This document shows, in pieces, positions 55,740 to 64,000 of a stretch of 64,000 bases of DNA. The notes under the pieces are model-generated. The model was not told the origin of the DNA. It searched no databases and saw nothing but the letters and a program-made list of their open reading frames with translations. Both the position numbers and the translations under genes were made by a program. Source of the DNA: Harmothoe impar (Eukaryota > Annelida > Polychaeta > Phyllodocida > Polynoidae); the NCBI GenBank assembly GCA_947462335.1, contig OX381714.1, positions 22,540,618-22,604,617 of the forward strand. The letters run 5' to 3'. Numbering within the stretch: position 1 is the stretch's first letter; every line of letters begins with the position of its first letter.

Positions 55740-56505
55740 ATATATGCATGACTTATAACTCTATTGATAGTAACTGTAACATATCAGCCGCTTATAATCC
55801 CTAATGAACTGATTAACATATTACAACAACAATTATGTAAAATTATGTCAGTTGAGGGCTGTTTTCTTTTAAAAATATTAATTTTTTGGTATAAATATGT
55901 AAGCTGTGTGAATTTTCTCCTTAAAGATATCTGTGTATGAACCATTAACTTATGAATTATAAATTAAAATGTTAATATATAATGTTGTAATTTGGTATGT
56001 AGTGAATATGTAAATCTCATTAAGGTAAAGCATTTGTGTAACACTCATCAACTTCATCATCTACACCCCCCCCCCGCCCAAGTAATATCATATAAGAATT
56101 CTTTAATTCTTCCATTAAATTACAAAGCTAAAAGAAGGTTTGTTAATACAAAAATTGATGTTACTATTAAGGAATGATTCATGTCCTTCTTATTTTCCAA
56201 CTGAGGAGATTGTTGATACCTGCATTAATTTGTAGAAAATCTGTTCAGTATAATAAACAATTAAATTGAAATTGAATTGAGTTCCTTACAACATTATCAT
56301 AATCATGTCCTTTTGTGTAGTATACTCATCCTGTCTAAACTCCAGAGGGTTAGGCAGGTTCTCAATTTCCTCTGCAGAAAACATATGAAGATCTATTGTG
56401 ACCAAGATATCATAAATCATGTGTGGAATGAGCTATCTGTCTGCTTCCTTCTATACACTATAGCCTGTAATTGAAAACGTCTTTCTAGATTCATAGAAAC
56501 ATACC
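55740..56505. other. Gene-free AT-rich stretch
   Basis: Contains a poly-C run near 56067 and, from 56280, a copy of 40670-40900 (TTCCTTACAACATTATCATA). No coding signal. Confidence 0.45.
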
Positions 56506-56509
56506 TTCA

Positions 56510-57400
56510 TTCGAGACGTTTGTCTGTCTTACTAATAGCCTGCATAATCACATGGGCATCGTAGCCTCGTAGATTGTTGAAATAGTACTTGGATCCACTT
56601 CCCTAATCAATAGTTCAGGTTGCATTTGTTATGTGCAGCATTATGGAACTCAACAGTCAGGTGACAGATGTTTCTGCCACAATCACCAAGTAGGGTTTTA
56701 CTGTAGCAAACAGTAGCTTCTGTCAATAGCTTTTCGTGGCTTTCAGTCATTTTCAAAGGCAAAAATATTCATATGTTCTGTCTTTGCTAAGCTACAGCCA
56801 GCTCAGGATCACTTGGAAAGGGTCTCAAAATATGAAAAATATGAGCCTAATTTAAACATGAGCGACCTGAAACTGTGATGGGTTTGATGATGTGCCGAGA
56901 ATGGTATGAAATAATTAGGATAATCGGCGTAAAACCTAGTACCACAGGTGAGGGAAAACCCGACCTTTGGTTACTTACACCTACACACTCTCTACCGTAG
57001 CTCCCGATGTCTCTGTGACTTGCCGTAATGTTTCGGCTTGGGCTGTGCGTTAGGAAGATGTTACTGTTCAAAATGTATCCCAGCAAACCATCATAGCTTG
57101 CGCCTTCTAGTCCATCGGGTACGTACTGGTCCTCAAATAATCCTGGGAACAAGGGTGACACGTCCACATGGCCCTGGCAACGAGAGTCAGAATGTCCATC
57201 CAGCTGTGCCAAATCACTGTCAAACAAGAATTCGTTCAGGCTGTCTGTGTGAGACAGAGCTGGGCTAAGCGTGATATCTGGTGTCACTATTTCCAAAAAT
57301 CCTTTCACTGCCTCCTCCACTGATGCCAGTAAGCTTGCCTCCCCCTTCCTGTGTCGGTTGTGTCCACCAGAGAGGCACTCGCAGAGTCAGTATTGGTCCG
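56510..57400 (-). pseudogene. SPALS exon copy 4 plus polB lineage B exonuclease fragment
   Basis: 56847-57400 reads EEAVKGFLEIVTPDITLSPA, SLNEFLFDSDLAQLDGHSDS and HVDVSPLFPGLFEDQYV. Downstream on the minus strand, 56510-56780 has EATVCYSKTLLG, FHNAAHNKCNL and the NLRGYDAHVIMQ block of polB lineage B. The pair SPALS exon - polB recurs at 58740-57600. Confidence 0.55.
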
Positions 57401-57599
57401 CACCTCTGTGGTGTTTTGTGAGGAGGGTGCGAATCCCAGAATCAGTTCCTCTATCTCCTCATATAGAAACATCCCTATATGGTCCTCAGCCGTGAAAGTA
57501 CAAAGGGCCTTAGATACATCACATGAAGAATATCTCTTAGTACCTCTCCTGCAGCAGGAGGATCTATCAAAGCCATTAACTCAATAGTAAGGTTGTTGA

Positions 57600-58210
57600 C
57601 TTTTGATACCGGTTGGAAATCACTGATATCCCACGTTTGAGGCCTTTCTCAATGAATATCTCTATGCATATCTATGTCTGTTAGAAGCTCTATTTCTGGC
57701 CTGTCATTTTCAGACATGCCTGCCATGCTAGTCCTGGTGAAGTATAGAAATGTCCTGGATCTAGACCATAGTGCTTGATGCATATAGTTCTAAAGTTCTC
57801 AAACACATCACTCATTGTCTGCATGCTAAACATCTCCCACACCTTAGAAGCATGCTCTAGGCCTCTAGACTCCAGGCCAAGTAAGATAGTCATATGGGTA
57901 GACTCCTTTATGAAGAAAGAGGGACAACCGTTCATCTCCAAAATGTTCCAGAGATTGCAAAACTTGGAGCTTCCTTCACGAGCCAACTCAGAGACAAGGC
58001 TATCTAGGGAGGAGCTCATGAATTGGAACGAGTCAAGAAAATGAGATGTACTTTTCTATATCATTTGGGATGCATTCGAGACGTTTGTCTGTCTTACCAA
58101 TAGCCTGCATAATCACATGGGCATCGTAGCCTCGGAGATTGTTGAAATAGTACTGGGATCCGCTTCCCTAATCTATAGTTCAGGTTGCATTGGTTATGTG
58201 CAGCATAAAC
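57600..58210 (-). pseudogene. polB remnant, lineage B, second copy
   Basis: Minus strand: exonuclease block at 58060-58205, SSSLDSLVSELAREGSSKF (about 57950-58019), TMSDVFENFRTICIKHYGLD and FYTSPGLAWQACLKM (57690-57830), and the SDFQ/ISVISNRY block near 57610. Colinear with 42633-43345; frames shift and the insert between VYPYD-like and ASKVW blocks is partly deleted (LESRGLEHASKVW). Confidence 0.72.
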
Positions 58211-58740
58211 ATGAGCGACCTGAAACTGTGATGGGTATGATAATGGATATAAGAATGGTATAAAATAATATCGGCGTGAAACCCAGTACCACAGGTGAGG
58301 GAAAACCCAACCTTTGGTTACTTACACCTACCGACCGTCTACTGTAGCTCCCAATGTCTCTGTGACTTGCCATAATGTTTCGGCTTGGGCTGTGCGTTAG
58401 GAAGATGTTACTGTTCACAATGTATCCCAGCAAACCACCATAGCTTGCGTCTTCTAGTCGTACGTACTGGTCCTCAAATAATCCTGGGAACAAGGGTGAC
58501 ACGTCCACATGGCCCTGGCAACGAGAGTCAGAATGTCCATCCAGCTGTGCCAAATCACTGTCAAACAAGAATTCGTTCAGGCTGCCTGTGGGAGACAGAG
58601 CTGGGCTGAGCGTGATATCTGGTGTCACTATTTCCAATAATCCGTTCACTGCCTCCTCCACTGACGCCAGTAAGCTTGCCTCCCCCCTTCCTGTGTCTGT
58701 TGTGTCCACCATCTTGTCATTTCATGTAGGAGCTGTGCTT
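58194..58740 (-). pseudogene. SPALS-family exon, copy 5
   Basis: Minus strand ORF of 172 codons: MVDTTDTGRGEASLLASVEE, TPDITLSPALSPTGSLNEF, DVSPLFPGLFEDQYV, GLLGYIVNSNIFLTHSPSRN. Preceded by the EYAEISDKDCDIN block (58730-58810), giving the order of two neighbouring exons. Confidence 0.5.
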
Positions 58741-59029
58741 AGACTTTCTTCAGCATTGATATCACAATCTTTATCAGAGATTTCAGCATACTCAGGTGGG
58801 ATTGTCCCCATCCAAGTAACATTTCATTCCTAGATGTTGGGTGTTAGAGTACCCTCTACAATCCCATTTACATCTGATGTTACCAGTGAATCTGTGAGAC
58901 TCTGCAAAGTTAGGCTGATTATTCTGTTCAAGCGAGTTATCCTTTTAACCATAGACTTCAAACAGTTACTCTACAGAGTGACTCCTGTTAGAAAATTGTG
59001 CCTCCTTAAAAGATTGTGAGCCTGTTGTC

Positions 59030-59620
59030 TTCCCTTAGTCATAAGGGTAGTTTGAAGATCCATCCCGATCATATTGAGTATATTCCTAGTCACAATGTGT
59101 TGCATACCAGCCCATCTAGCTCTCTTGAATAGAGGTTTATCTACAGCTTTTTCAGTAAATGTTTTTGCATAACAGAAGAATATCGAGGACCACTTCTATT
59201 TTGTATGAGGTTTTAGGGATGATAATGTTATTGCAGGTGGTATGCAACAGGGCCTGGTCCCGGACCTGGTCCTATGTGTCCTACTATCCAAAATGGGGCT
59301 GCTGAGAAGTGAAAACTTTCAGTGTGTGCCATGTTTGGGACTCAATATATCATATAACATATATTCTGAATTGAGGGGGGTCACATCAATTATTCCATGC
59401 AATATGTAGATTTGAATCCAATTCCATTTCTTGCTCTTCCTCAGCATTGGAGTCAATCAAATGCTCCTTCATTTTCTCTTCTCAATCAATCCTATAGGAA
59501 ATTCAGGATATTTATGCTTTCTTATGCATCTGTGTAGATTATAGATTAGTTTATTATACACCACTTCCATCACATCAACGACGCATTGACTGTTCTCTCT
59601 TCTCCAAGATAGAGGACTCC
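59030..59620 (-). other. Repeat segment shared with 41520-42640; carries RARWAGMQHIV block
   Basis: MITE-free version of the 41.5-42.6 kb segment. Minus strand open frame: YAKTFTEKAVDKPLFKRARW, then AGMQHIVTRNILNMIGMDLQ and TLMTKGRQQAHNLLRRHNFL before a TAG near 58980. Likely an exon of the unknown spliced gene. Confidence 0.45.
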
Positions 59621-59849
59621 ATTGTGTTTTCTAATTTAGGCTGAGGTCTAATAACCAATGTGTTTACTTTTTGGCTGTCAGTGATCAAATGAAGAGCAAA
59701 ATGTAGTTGTACCTCTTTTATAGCAAATTTGTAATTATTTTGATACACTGAATGCCAAATTAACGTCAAATTGCTTACAGAGAAAACTCTCCAAACAGTG
59801 CACTGAGGTATAGGATCAATCCACTTGTGCCTCTCGTCAATCAGTTCCC

Positions 59850-60110
59850 TATGGTTCCTCCCTAATCTATAGTTCAGGTTTCATTGGTTATGTGCAGCAT
59901 TATGGAACTCAACAGTCAGGTGGCAGAGGTTTCTGCCACAATCACCAAGTAGGGTTTTACTACATATGTAGCAAACAGTAGCTTCTGTCAATAGATTCTG
60001 ATGGTCTTCATTTATTTTTAAAGGCAAAAAAATTCATATGTTCTGTCCTTGCTCGTCTACAGCCAGCACCGGATCACTCCGAAAGGGTTTCAAAATATGA
60101 GAAATGTGAG
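59850..60110 (-). pseudogene. polB lineage B exonuclease fragment
   Basis: Copy of 43345-43540 and 56600-56830 (CATTGGTTATGTGCAGCA, CAATCACCAAGTAGGGTTTT). No open frame remains. Confidence 0.45.
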
Positions 60111-60229
60111 CCTAATTGAATGGGATTTCTTCCCAAGTCAAGGTAACTAACATTCAATACAATTGATACCCATAGGATTGAGTGTAAAGACGGTCTTGGT
60201 TAACTAATTTGGTAAATACAATTCAATAC

Positions 60230-61060
60230 TTTTTGTTTCCACAGATTCTACACTTTCTTTTGAGATAACCATATATTTTATTATGTCCAAGTTTGTTTTC
60301 GGCTCTCTCTGCATAATATAAGGCGGCGCGACGCCCCGCGAGCGCCAGTATCCCATACTCTAGCTTAGGAGACGGACGTGTCTCGGGGTACTCTACAGCA
60401 CTAGTATCCGCATACTAGGACTGTAGCTAACTGATATCAGTTACTGTTTACTGCTGGTATCTCTATACCGGCCTTAGTTAATCTGGTATCACTATACCTG
60501 GGGGGTTTCTAGTTACTACTGGTATCTTTATACTAGTCTGGCATCCTTATGCCACTGGGTTTAATGTTATAACCACAGCCGTTGTTAGTGGTGTTCTACT
60601 AGGTATCTCTATACCGAAGCCTAGAACTACTTAGTTCTTACTGTTAATGATACAACTAAAGCCTCATGCTAGTATGCCTCATGCAACTCCTGAATGTAAC
60701 TAGATGCTAAGTCACCCCTTAATAGAAACCGATCGTTACACTATAACCATCCTGTGTTTGCGTTCTCTCTGGTCATAAGTCTCCCCCTATACATCCTTAT
60801 CCCCGTTACAATATCTACAGATTCTATACTTTCTGAGAAAAAAATATTATTATTATGAAATCCCTGCCTGTACACAATTCTCCCAGTATTAGTATGGTAG
60901 GATTAATTCTAAGGTCCACCACTTACCAATTCTGTGATATATTCTCCATCTAGTTCATCAGTGAGGCCTTCCAACCAGTTTGACACCGGACCCCATAGCA
61001 ACAAGGCTTTGAAACCTGGAGAATGATATCTGTGTTCTAGTATAACACTCTTCACCTAAC
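60230..61060 (-). pseudogene. polB lineage A fragment, split by an insertion
   Basis: 60230-60315 and 60815-61060 match 19000-19240 and 21900-22200. Minus strand near 60900-60960 reads EYITELVSGGP with two stops and SYHTNTG. The insertion 60320-60809 separates the halves. Confidence 0.5.
60320..60809. mobile_element. Unclassified insertion with GGTATC-N-TATACC stems
   Basis: Absent from homologous polB copies; flanked by AATAT at 60315-60319 and 60810-60814 (possible 5-bp TSD). Starts with TATAAGGCGGCGCGACGCC (overlapping the TSD), then holds at least four short palindromic words GGTATCTCTATACC, GGTATCACTATACC, GGCATCCTTATGCC and GGTATCTCTATACC between about 60456 and 60615. No TIR and no ORF. 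Could be a solo LTR with a GC-rich promoter. Confidence 0.5.
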
Positions 61061-61064
61061 TGGT

Positions 61065-61560
61065 CTAATGCGTTATTCCCGTATATATAAAACGGCATTA
61101 TTTGGCCACTGGTACCCACCCCATTGAATCAGGCTTGAGGTGCTTGACAGGACCAGATGAACCAAAAGAGGCTAGATGAAAATATGTACTTTTTTCAAAG
61201 CTAACTCGATTATTCTTTCCAATTTAAGTTAAAGTATAGTATGAGTCCTTTATATGCGATATTCCTTCTTGCTATCATAATGATTCTCGGAAATCCATTG
61301 TGTTTTAAAGAAAAATGAAATAAAAGATGGAAATACTCTCGCACATTGGATCTAGCAACAAGACACAGAAAATCTAACAGAAGTCCACCATTTTTTTCAG
61401 CAATGAAAGTGTGCTCAAGTAAGTTATCTATCACATAGTGGTGATCGAATGAAAGGAAATACCACAATAAATACTCACTTTAAACTTCCCCTATAAGTAT
61501 ATCCTTCTAAAATGTTCAAATAATTGAAAGAATCAAATTTTTGACTCTGGCCCCTCCGAG
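61065..61560. other. Gene-free stretch
   Basis: Minus-strand ORF 61210-61467 has no recognisable motif. Nothing else seen. Confidence 0.4.
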
Positions 61561-61687
61561 AGAATGTGTTTGGAGAGTGAGGTCGCTATTGTACAACGCG
61601 CCAGTAGGCAGGGACGCATTTCCAAGGTGACCACTATCTGGGCCACTGGAACGCTGCTACGTAAAGTTCCCTGCAAACTGCAAATGC

Positions 61688-61746
61688 CGGGGGGGACCCG
61701 GGGGGGGGGGGTCCCAGGGGGGGGGGAGTCCCGGGGGGGGGGGGGT
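61688..61746 (+). repeat. G-run cluster, G-quadruplex candidate
   Basis: At least five runs of 6 to 13 G separated by ACCC, TCCCA, AGTCCC in about 60 bp. Adjacent frames (poly-Gly / poly-Pro) are artefacts. Confidence 0.85.
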
Positions 61747-61929
61747 GAGGTTGACCACCGCCGCAGTCCCAGACACGTCACTCAGCGTGCTTCCTGGAAG
61801 GAGGGCCAGATACGCCGGCTAGGGGAGGGGGGGATAGGCCTAGCTAGAGCCCGATAGACTATGCCCCATCAATAATCACCAGCTGCCGAAGGCACTGGTA
61901 CAACTTAAAACGTGCCCAAAAGTTGTAAA

Positions 61930-62040
61930 ATGAAGATATAAAGTCATTCGTTTTGGTGTCCACACCCAGAGAACAATTTTGAGCTTGTCTGATTTAAAGG
62001 GTAAAATAGGGTGATATAAACCATTGGATCGTTGTAAATC
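61930..62040 (-). pseudogene. Short polB lineage A fragment
   Basis: TTGGTGTCCACACCCAGAG and TTTGAGCTTGTCTGATTTAA match 22290-22350. On the minus strand it corresponds to the segment after the YFG block of polB. Confidence 0.4.
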
Positions 62041-62636
62041 CGGATGTGAGCATGCTCCCAGGGCACAATTGATGTAGGTCTGATGGTGGAAGTAGATGGC
62101 TGGAGATAATAGATGTATGTGTTAACTAGTCCTCCTTTCCTTGTGATTCTTGCAATTACTCATGTACCGGGTATGTAAGTGTTACTGTATGATCAAGACT
62201 GTCCAACAAGTTATAAGTACAAATTTGTTTATTAAATGCTCTCGTCCTGGTATATATACTCCAATTGGGTACAATTGTGTCAGTATTACAGGTCACAACA
62301 CTTGACCTTTCCTTACTGGGTCATACAGAGGTTGTGACCCCAATCCACCCAGACATGCTAAGTACCCAGCAGTGTGTGCATGACTCCTGACCTTCTATCT
62401 GGGGATACTAATCAATGTATAGCGGTCATAACGCTGACTTACATTTCGTACTCTGCAATACACACTGAGCCACACTATATACCATTTATATGTTCCCATG
62501 TATGATTCAATCCTAACTTATACAAGTGATAGATCCTCCTACTCTTAACAATTGCTTATACAAATATCCACCTTAATCTATATATAATTCGTATAATTTT
62601 TTAACAGACTAGTTAGTACTTGCATAGCAGCATCTG

Positions 62637-62900
62637 TATCCTGGTCATGGCACCAATTCAGTGACGTTATACATTACTGATATGGACCACACAGATACTG
62701 TTTCAGATGTTTATTGTCAACAGCCACTGGTCACTGGATACTACGGTAGACAGGTCAGGTTCAGGGTCCCTGGTACATCCTGGCCGGACTGCTGGGCTGG
62801 CTCCTGGGGCTGCTACCGGGACGGCTGCTGGTCAGGTCTGCATCTGTGAGTGCATCTTAAGTACATAATGTGTCTGCATGGGCTGGCATTGTTGTAATCA
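62637..62900 (-). mobile_element. LTR remnant with tRNA-His-like PBS
   Basis: Minus strand TGGTGCCATGACCAGGATA (plus-strand 62637-62655) differs by one base from the PBS at 29428-29447. Six bases away a candidate LTR edge (TGACGTTATAC, from about 62662) begins; it contains AATAAA on the minus strand near 62710. The other end (possibly near 62899) and a second LTR were not found, so this is a truncated element; 62170-62636 would be interior. Confidence 0.5.
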
Positions 62901-62927
62901 TAGATATTCATATATATTTAACTAGAT

Positions 62928-63605
62928 ATGTCATGTCACTGTTTGCAATATGCAGATGATACTGTACTCTTTGCCTCAGGATTTAATCTGGTAGATATTG
63001 CGTCAAATTTGCAAGAGGACTTGGACAAGCTAATAAAGTGGTGTGATGCAAACCAACTAACCATAAATGCAAAGAAAACCAAAACTATGTTATACTTATC
63101 AAACAGATGTGAAACTACCACCAATTTATGTCAAAGACACTGAACTTGAAGAAGTAGATAAATATAAATATCTAGGAATCATTATGGAAAGTAACCTGAG
63201 TTTTAAAGCGCAATTAGCAAAAACCATCTCCTCTGTCAACTATAAAATCTGGTTGTTAAGGCATTTTAGAGAGCATATGGACGAAGATACTGCTGTATTG
63301 TTGTCTAAAACTATGCTATTGCCATTTATAGTATTATATTCATGTCTGGAGTGAGTCTCTTTTTTGAGCAGAAGAAGTTGCAAGTTCTGCAAAATGTTGG
63401 TATTAGAGTATGTTTGTGTATAAAAGATCCTATGTCAATTTCTGTTAAAAAAAATTCATGCCAAAATCAAGGTCCTGCCGATAGATCTGAGAAGGAAATA
63501 TTTACAAGGAATACTTTGTTACAGGCTGATAAAGCTCAACTCACTGGGAGTGAGCCCGCTGCACAATCCATGGGAATTCTTGAGTGGGTCTTAACCAAGT
63601 CTTAA
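62928..63605 (+). pseudogene. Non-LTR (LINE) reverse transcriptase fragment
   Basis: Three plus-strand frames in succession give the C-terminal half of an RT: QYADDTVLFASG (catalytic YADD, near 62946), NQLTINAKKTKTMLYLSN, DKYKYLGIIMESNLSF, then YKIWLLRHFREHMDED and EQKKLQVLQNVGIR. The block order (YADD, KT, YLG) is that of LINE-type RTs. Two frameshifts near 63100-63143 and 63342-63354 and loss of the N-terminal half make it dead. Confidence 0.8.
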
Positions 63606-63831
63606 CAAGTCTTAATCTTAAAAGTCTTAATTATAGGTATCCACCAAATGTAGATGGCATTATATGTTGATATATGTTGTTATTATGGGGGGCTCTGCCC
63701 CCCAACCCCCGTTTTTCTCTTCTTTTCTTTTCATTCTTTAGTAATGGTGAGTGCTATTAAGACTTTAAGACTAAGACTTATTAAGACCTTCAGACTTTAA
63801 GACTAAGACTTATTAAGAATTGATTAAGACC
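63587..63831. mobile_element. MITE with 25-bp TIRs
   Basis: Left GGTCTTAACCAAGTC...(63587-63611) and right (63807-63831) termini are inverted with 22 of 25 matches. Interior has further AAGTCTTAA / TTAAGACTT words and a GGGGGGCTCTGCCCCCC hairpin near 63688. The target duplication is unclear. It directly follows the LINE fragment, so it could alternatively be a LINE-associated 3' structure. Confidence 0.6.
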
Positions 63832-64000
63832 TGGAAGTGGGTCAGGGGTGCTGGAGTAAACCAGGAGGGAGGGGGTGATGCAACCGTGCTCCCTGATTGG
63901 CTCCCATGAGCTGTGCAGCCAGCCTTGTGCTGGATTTGGTACAAAACAGAGTCAATTGAGCTGCAGATGGGCCTCTGATCAAATTGTATATACCACACAC
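63832..64000. other. Right-end sequence, nothing recognised
   Basis: Short ORFs only. Confidence 0.4.

Overview
The window looks like a piece of a metazoan, probably marine-invertebrate, genome: long stretches without genes, spliced exon structures, TATA/initiator promoters, tRNA-type PBS sites and a dense layering of mobile elements. No host housekeeping gene is recognisable and I cannot assign a phylum. Almost everything with coding signal is mobile-element derived, and most of it is on the minus strand.

Layout. 1-6587: 5' two thirds of a Ty3/Gypsy LTR retrotransposon on the minus strand (LTR, gag, a GGGAAAC -1 frameshift site on the gag stop, then PR-RT-RNase H and the start of integrase, cut by the left edge). 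It sits in the arm of a foldback-like element (6588-9960) whose inverted arms are made of 145-bp tandem repeats and whose interior carries tRNA-like promoter modules. 10000-13600: YY1-like motifs, a 12-bp minisatellite, C-tract repeats and a tandem pair of 417-bp palindromic units. 14068-14820: poly-C tracts, a TATA/Inr promoter and a small membrane-protein ORF with a perfect Kozak start. 16560-24700: a minus-strand graveyard of Polinton/Maverick-type protein-primed DNA polymerase B (polB) fragments, ending in a clearly spliced gene (23090-24687) that carries the polB N-terminal domain and an acidic tail, with a duplicated exon-intron unit.

25391-39545: a tandem segmental duplication. Its first copy is interrupted by a non-autonomous LTR element (25660-29952) with a PBS matching tRNA-His; the second copy preserves the empty site. 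40000-48080 and 54900-62000: more minus-strand polB remnants of two distinct lineages, interspersed with five copies of an unknown acidic/Ser-rich exon. The longest polB copy (44086-48079) has N-terminal exons and a MITE with 5-bp target duplications. 49228-54406 is a nearly intact Ngaro/PAT-type tyrosine-recombinase retrotransposon (A1-gag-RT/RH-YR-B1-A2-B2) lying between a TATA promoter plus first exon (54557-54709) and a downstream zinc-ribbon exon (48611-49166), i.e. apparently inside an intron. The right end holds an LTR/PBS remnant, a decayed non-LTR reverse transcriptase and a MITE with 25-bp TIRs.

Taken together the region is a nest of interacting mobile elements: several insertions can be ordered because pre-insertion copies are present in the same window. 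Sequence-level claims (motifs, TIRs, TSDs, splice sites) were read by eye; family assignments rest on motif recognition without database search.
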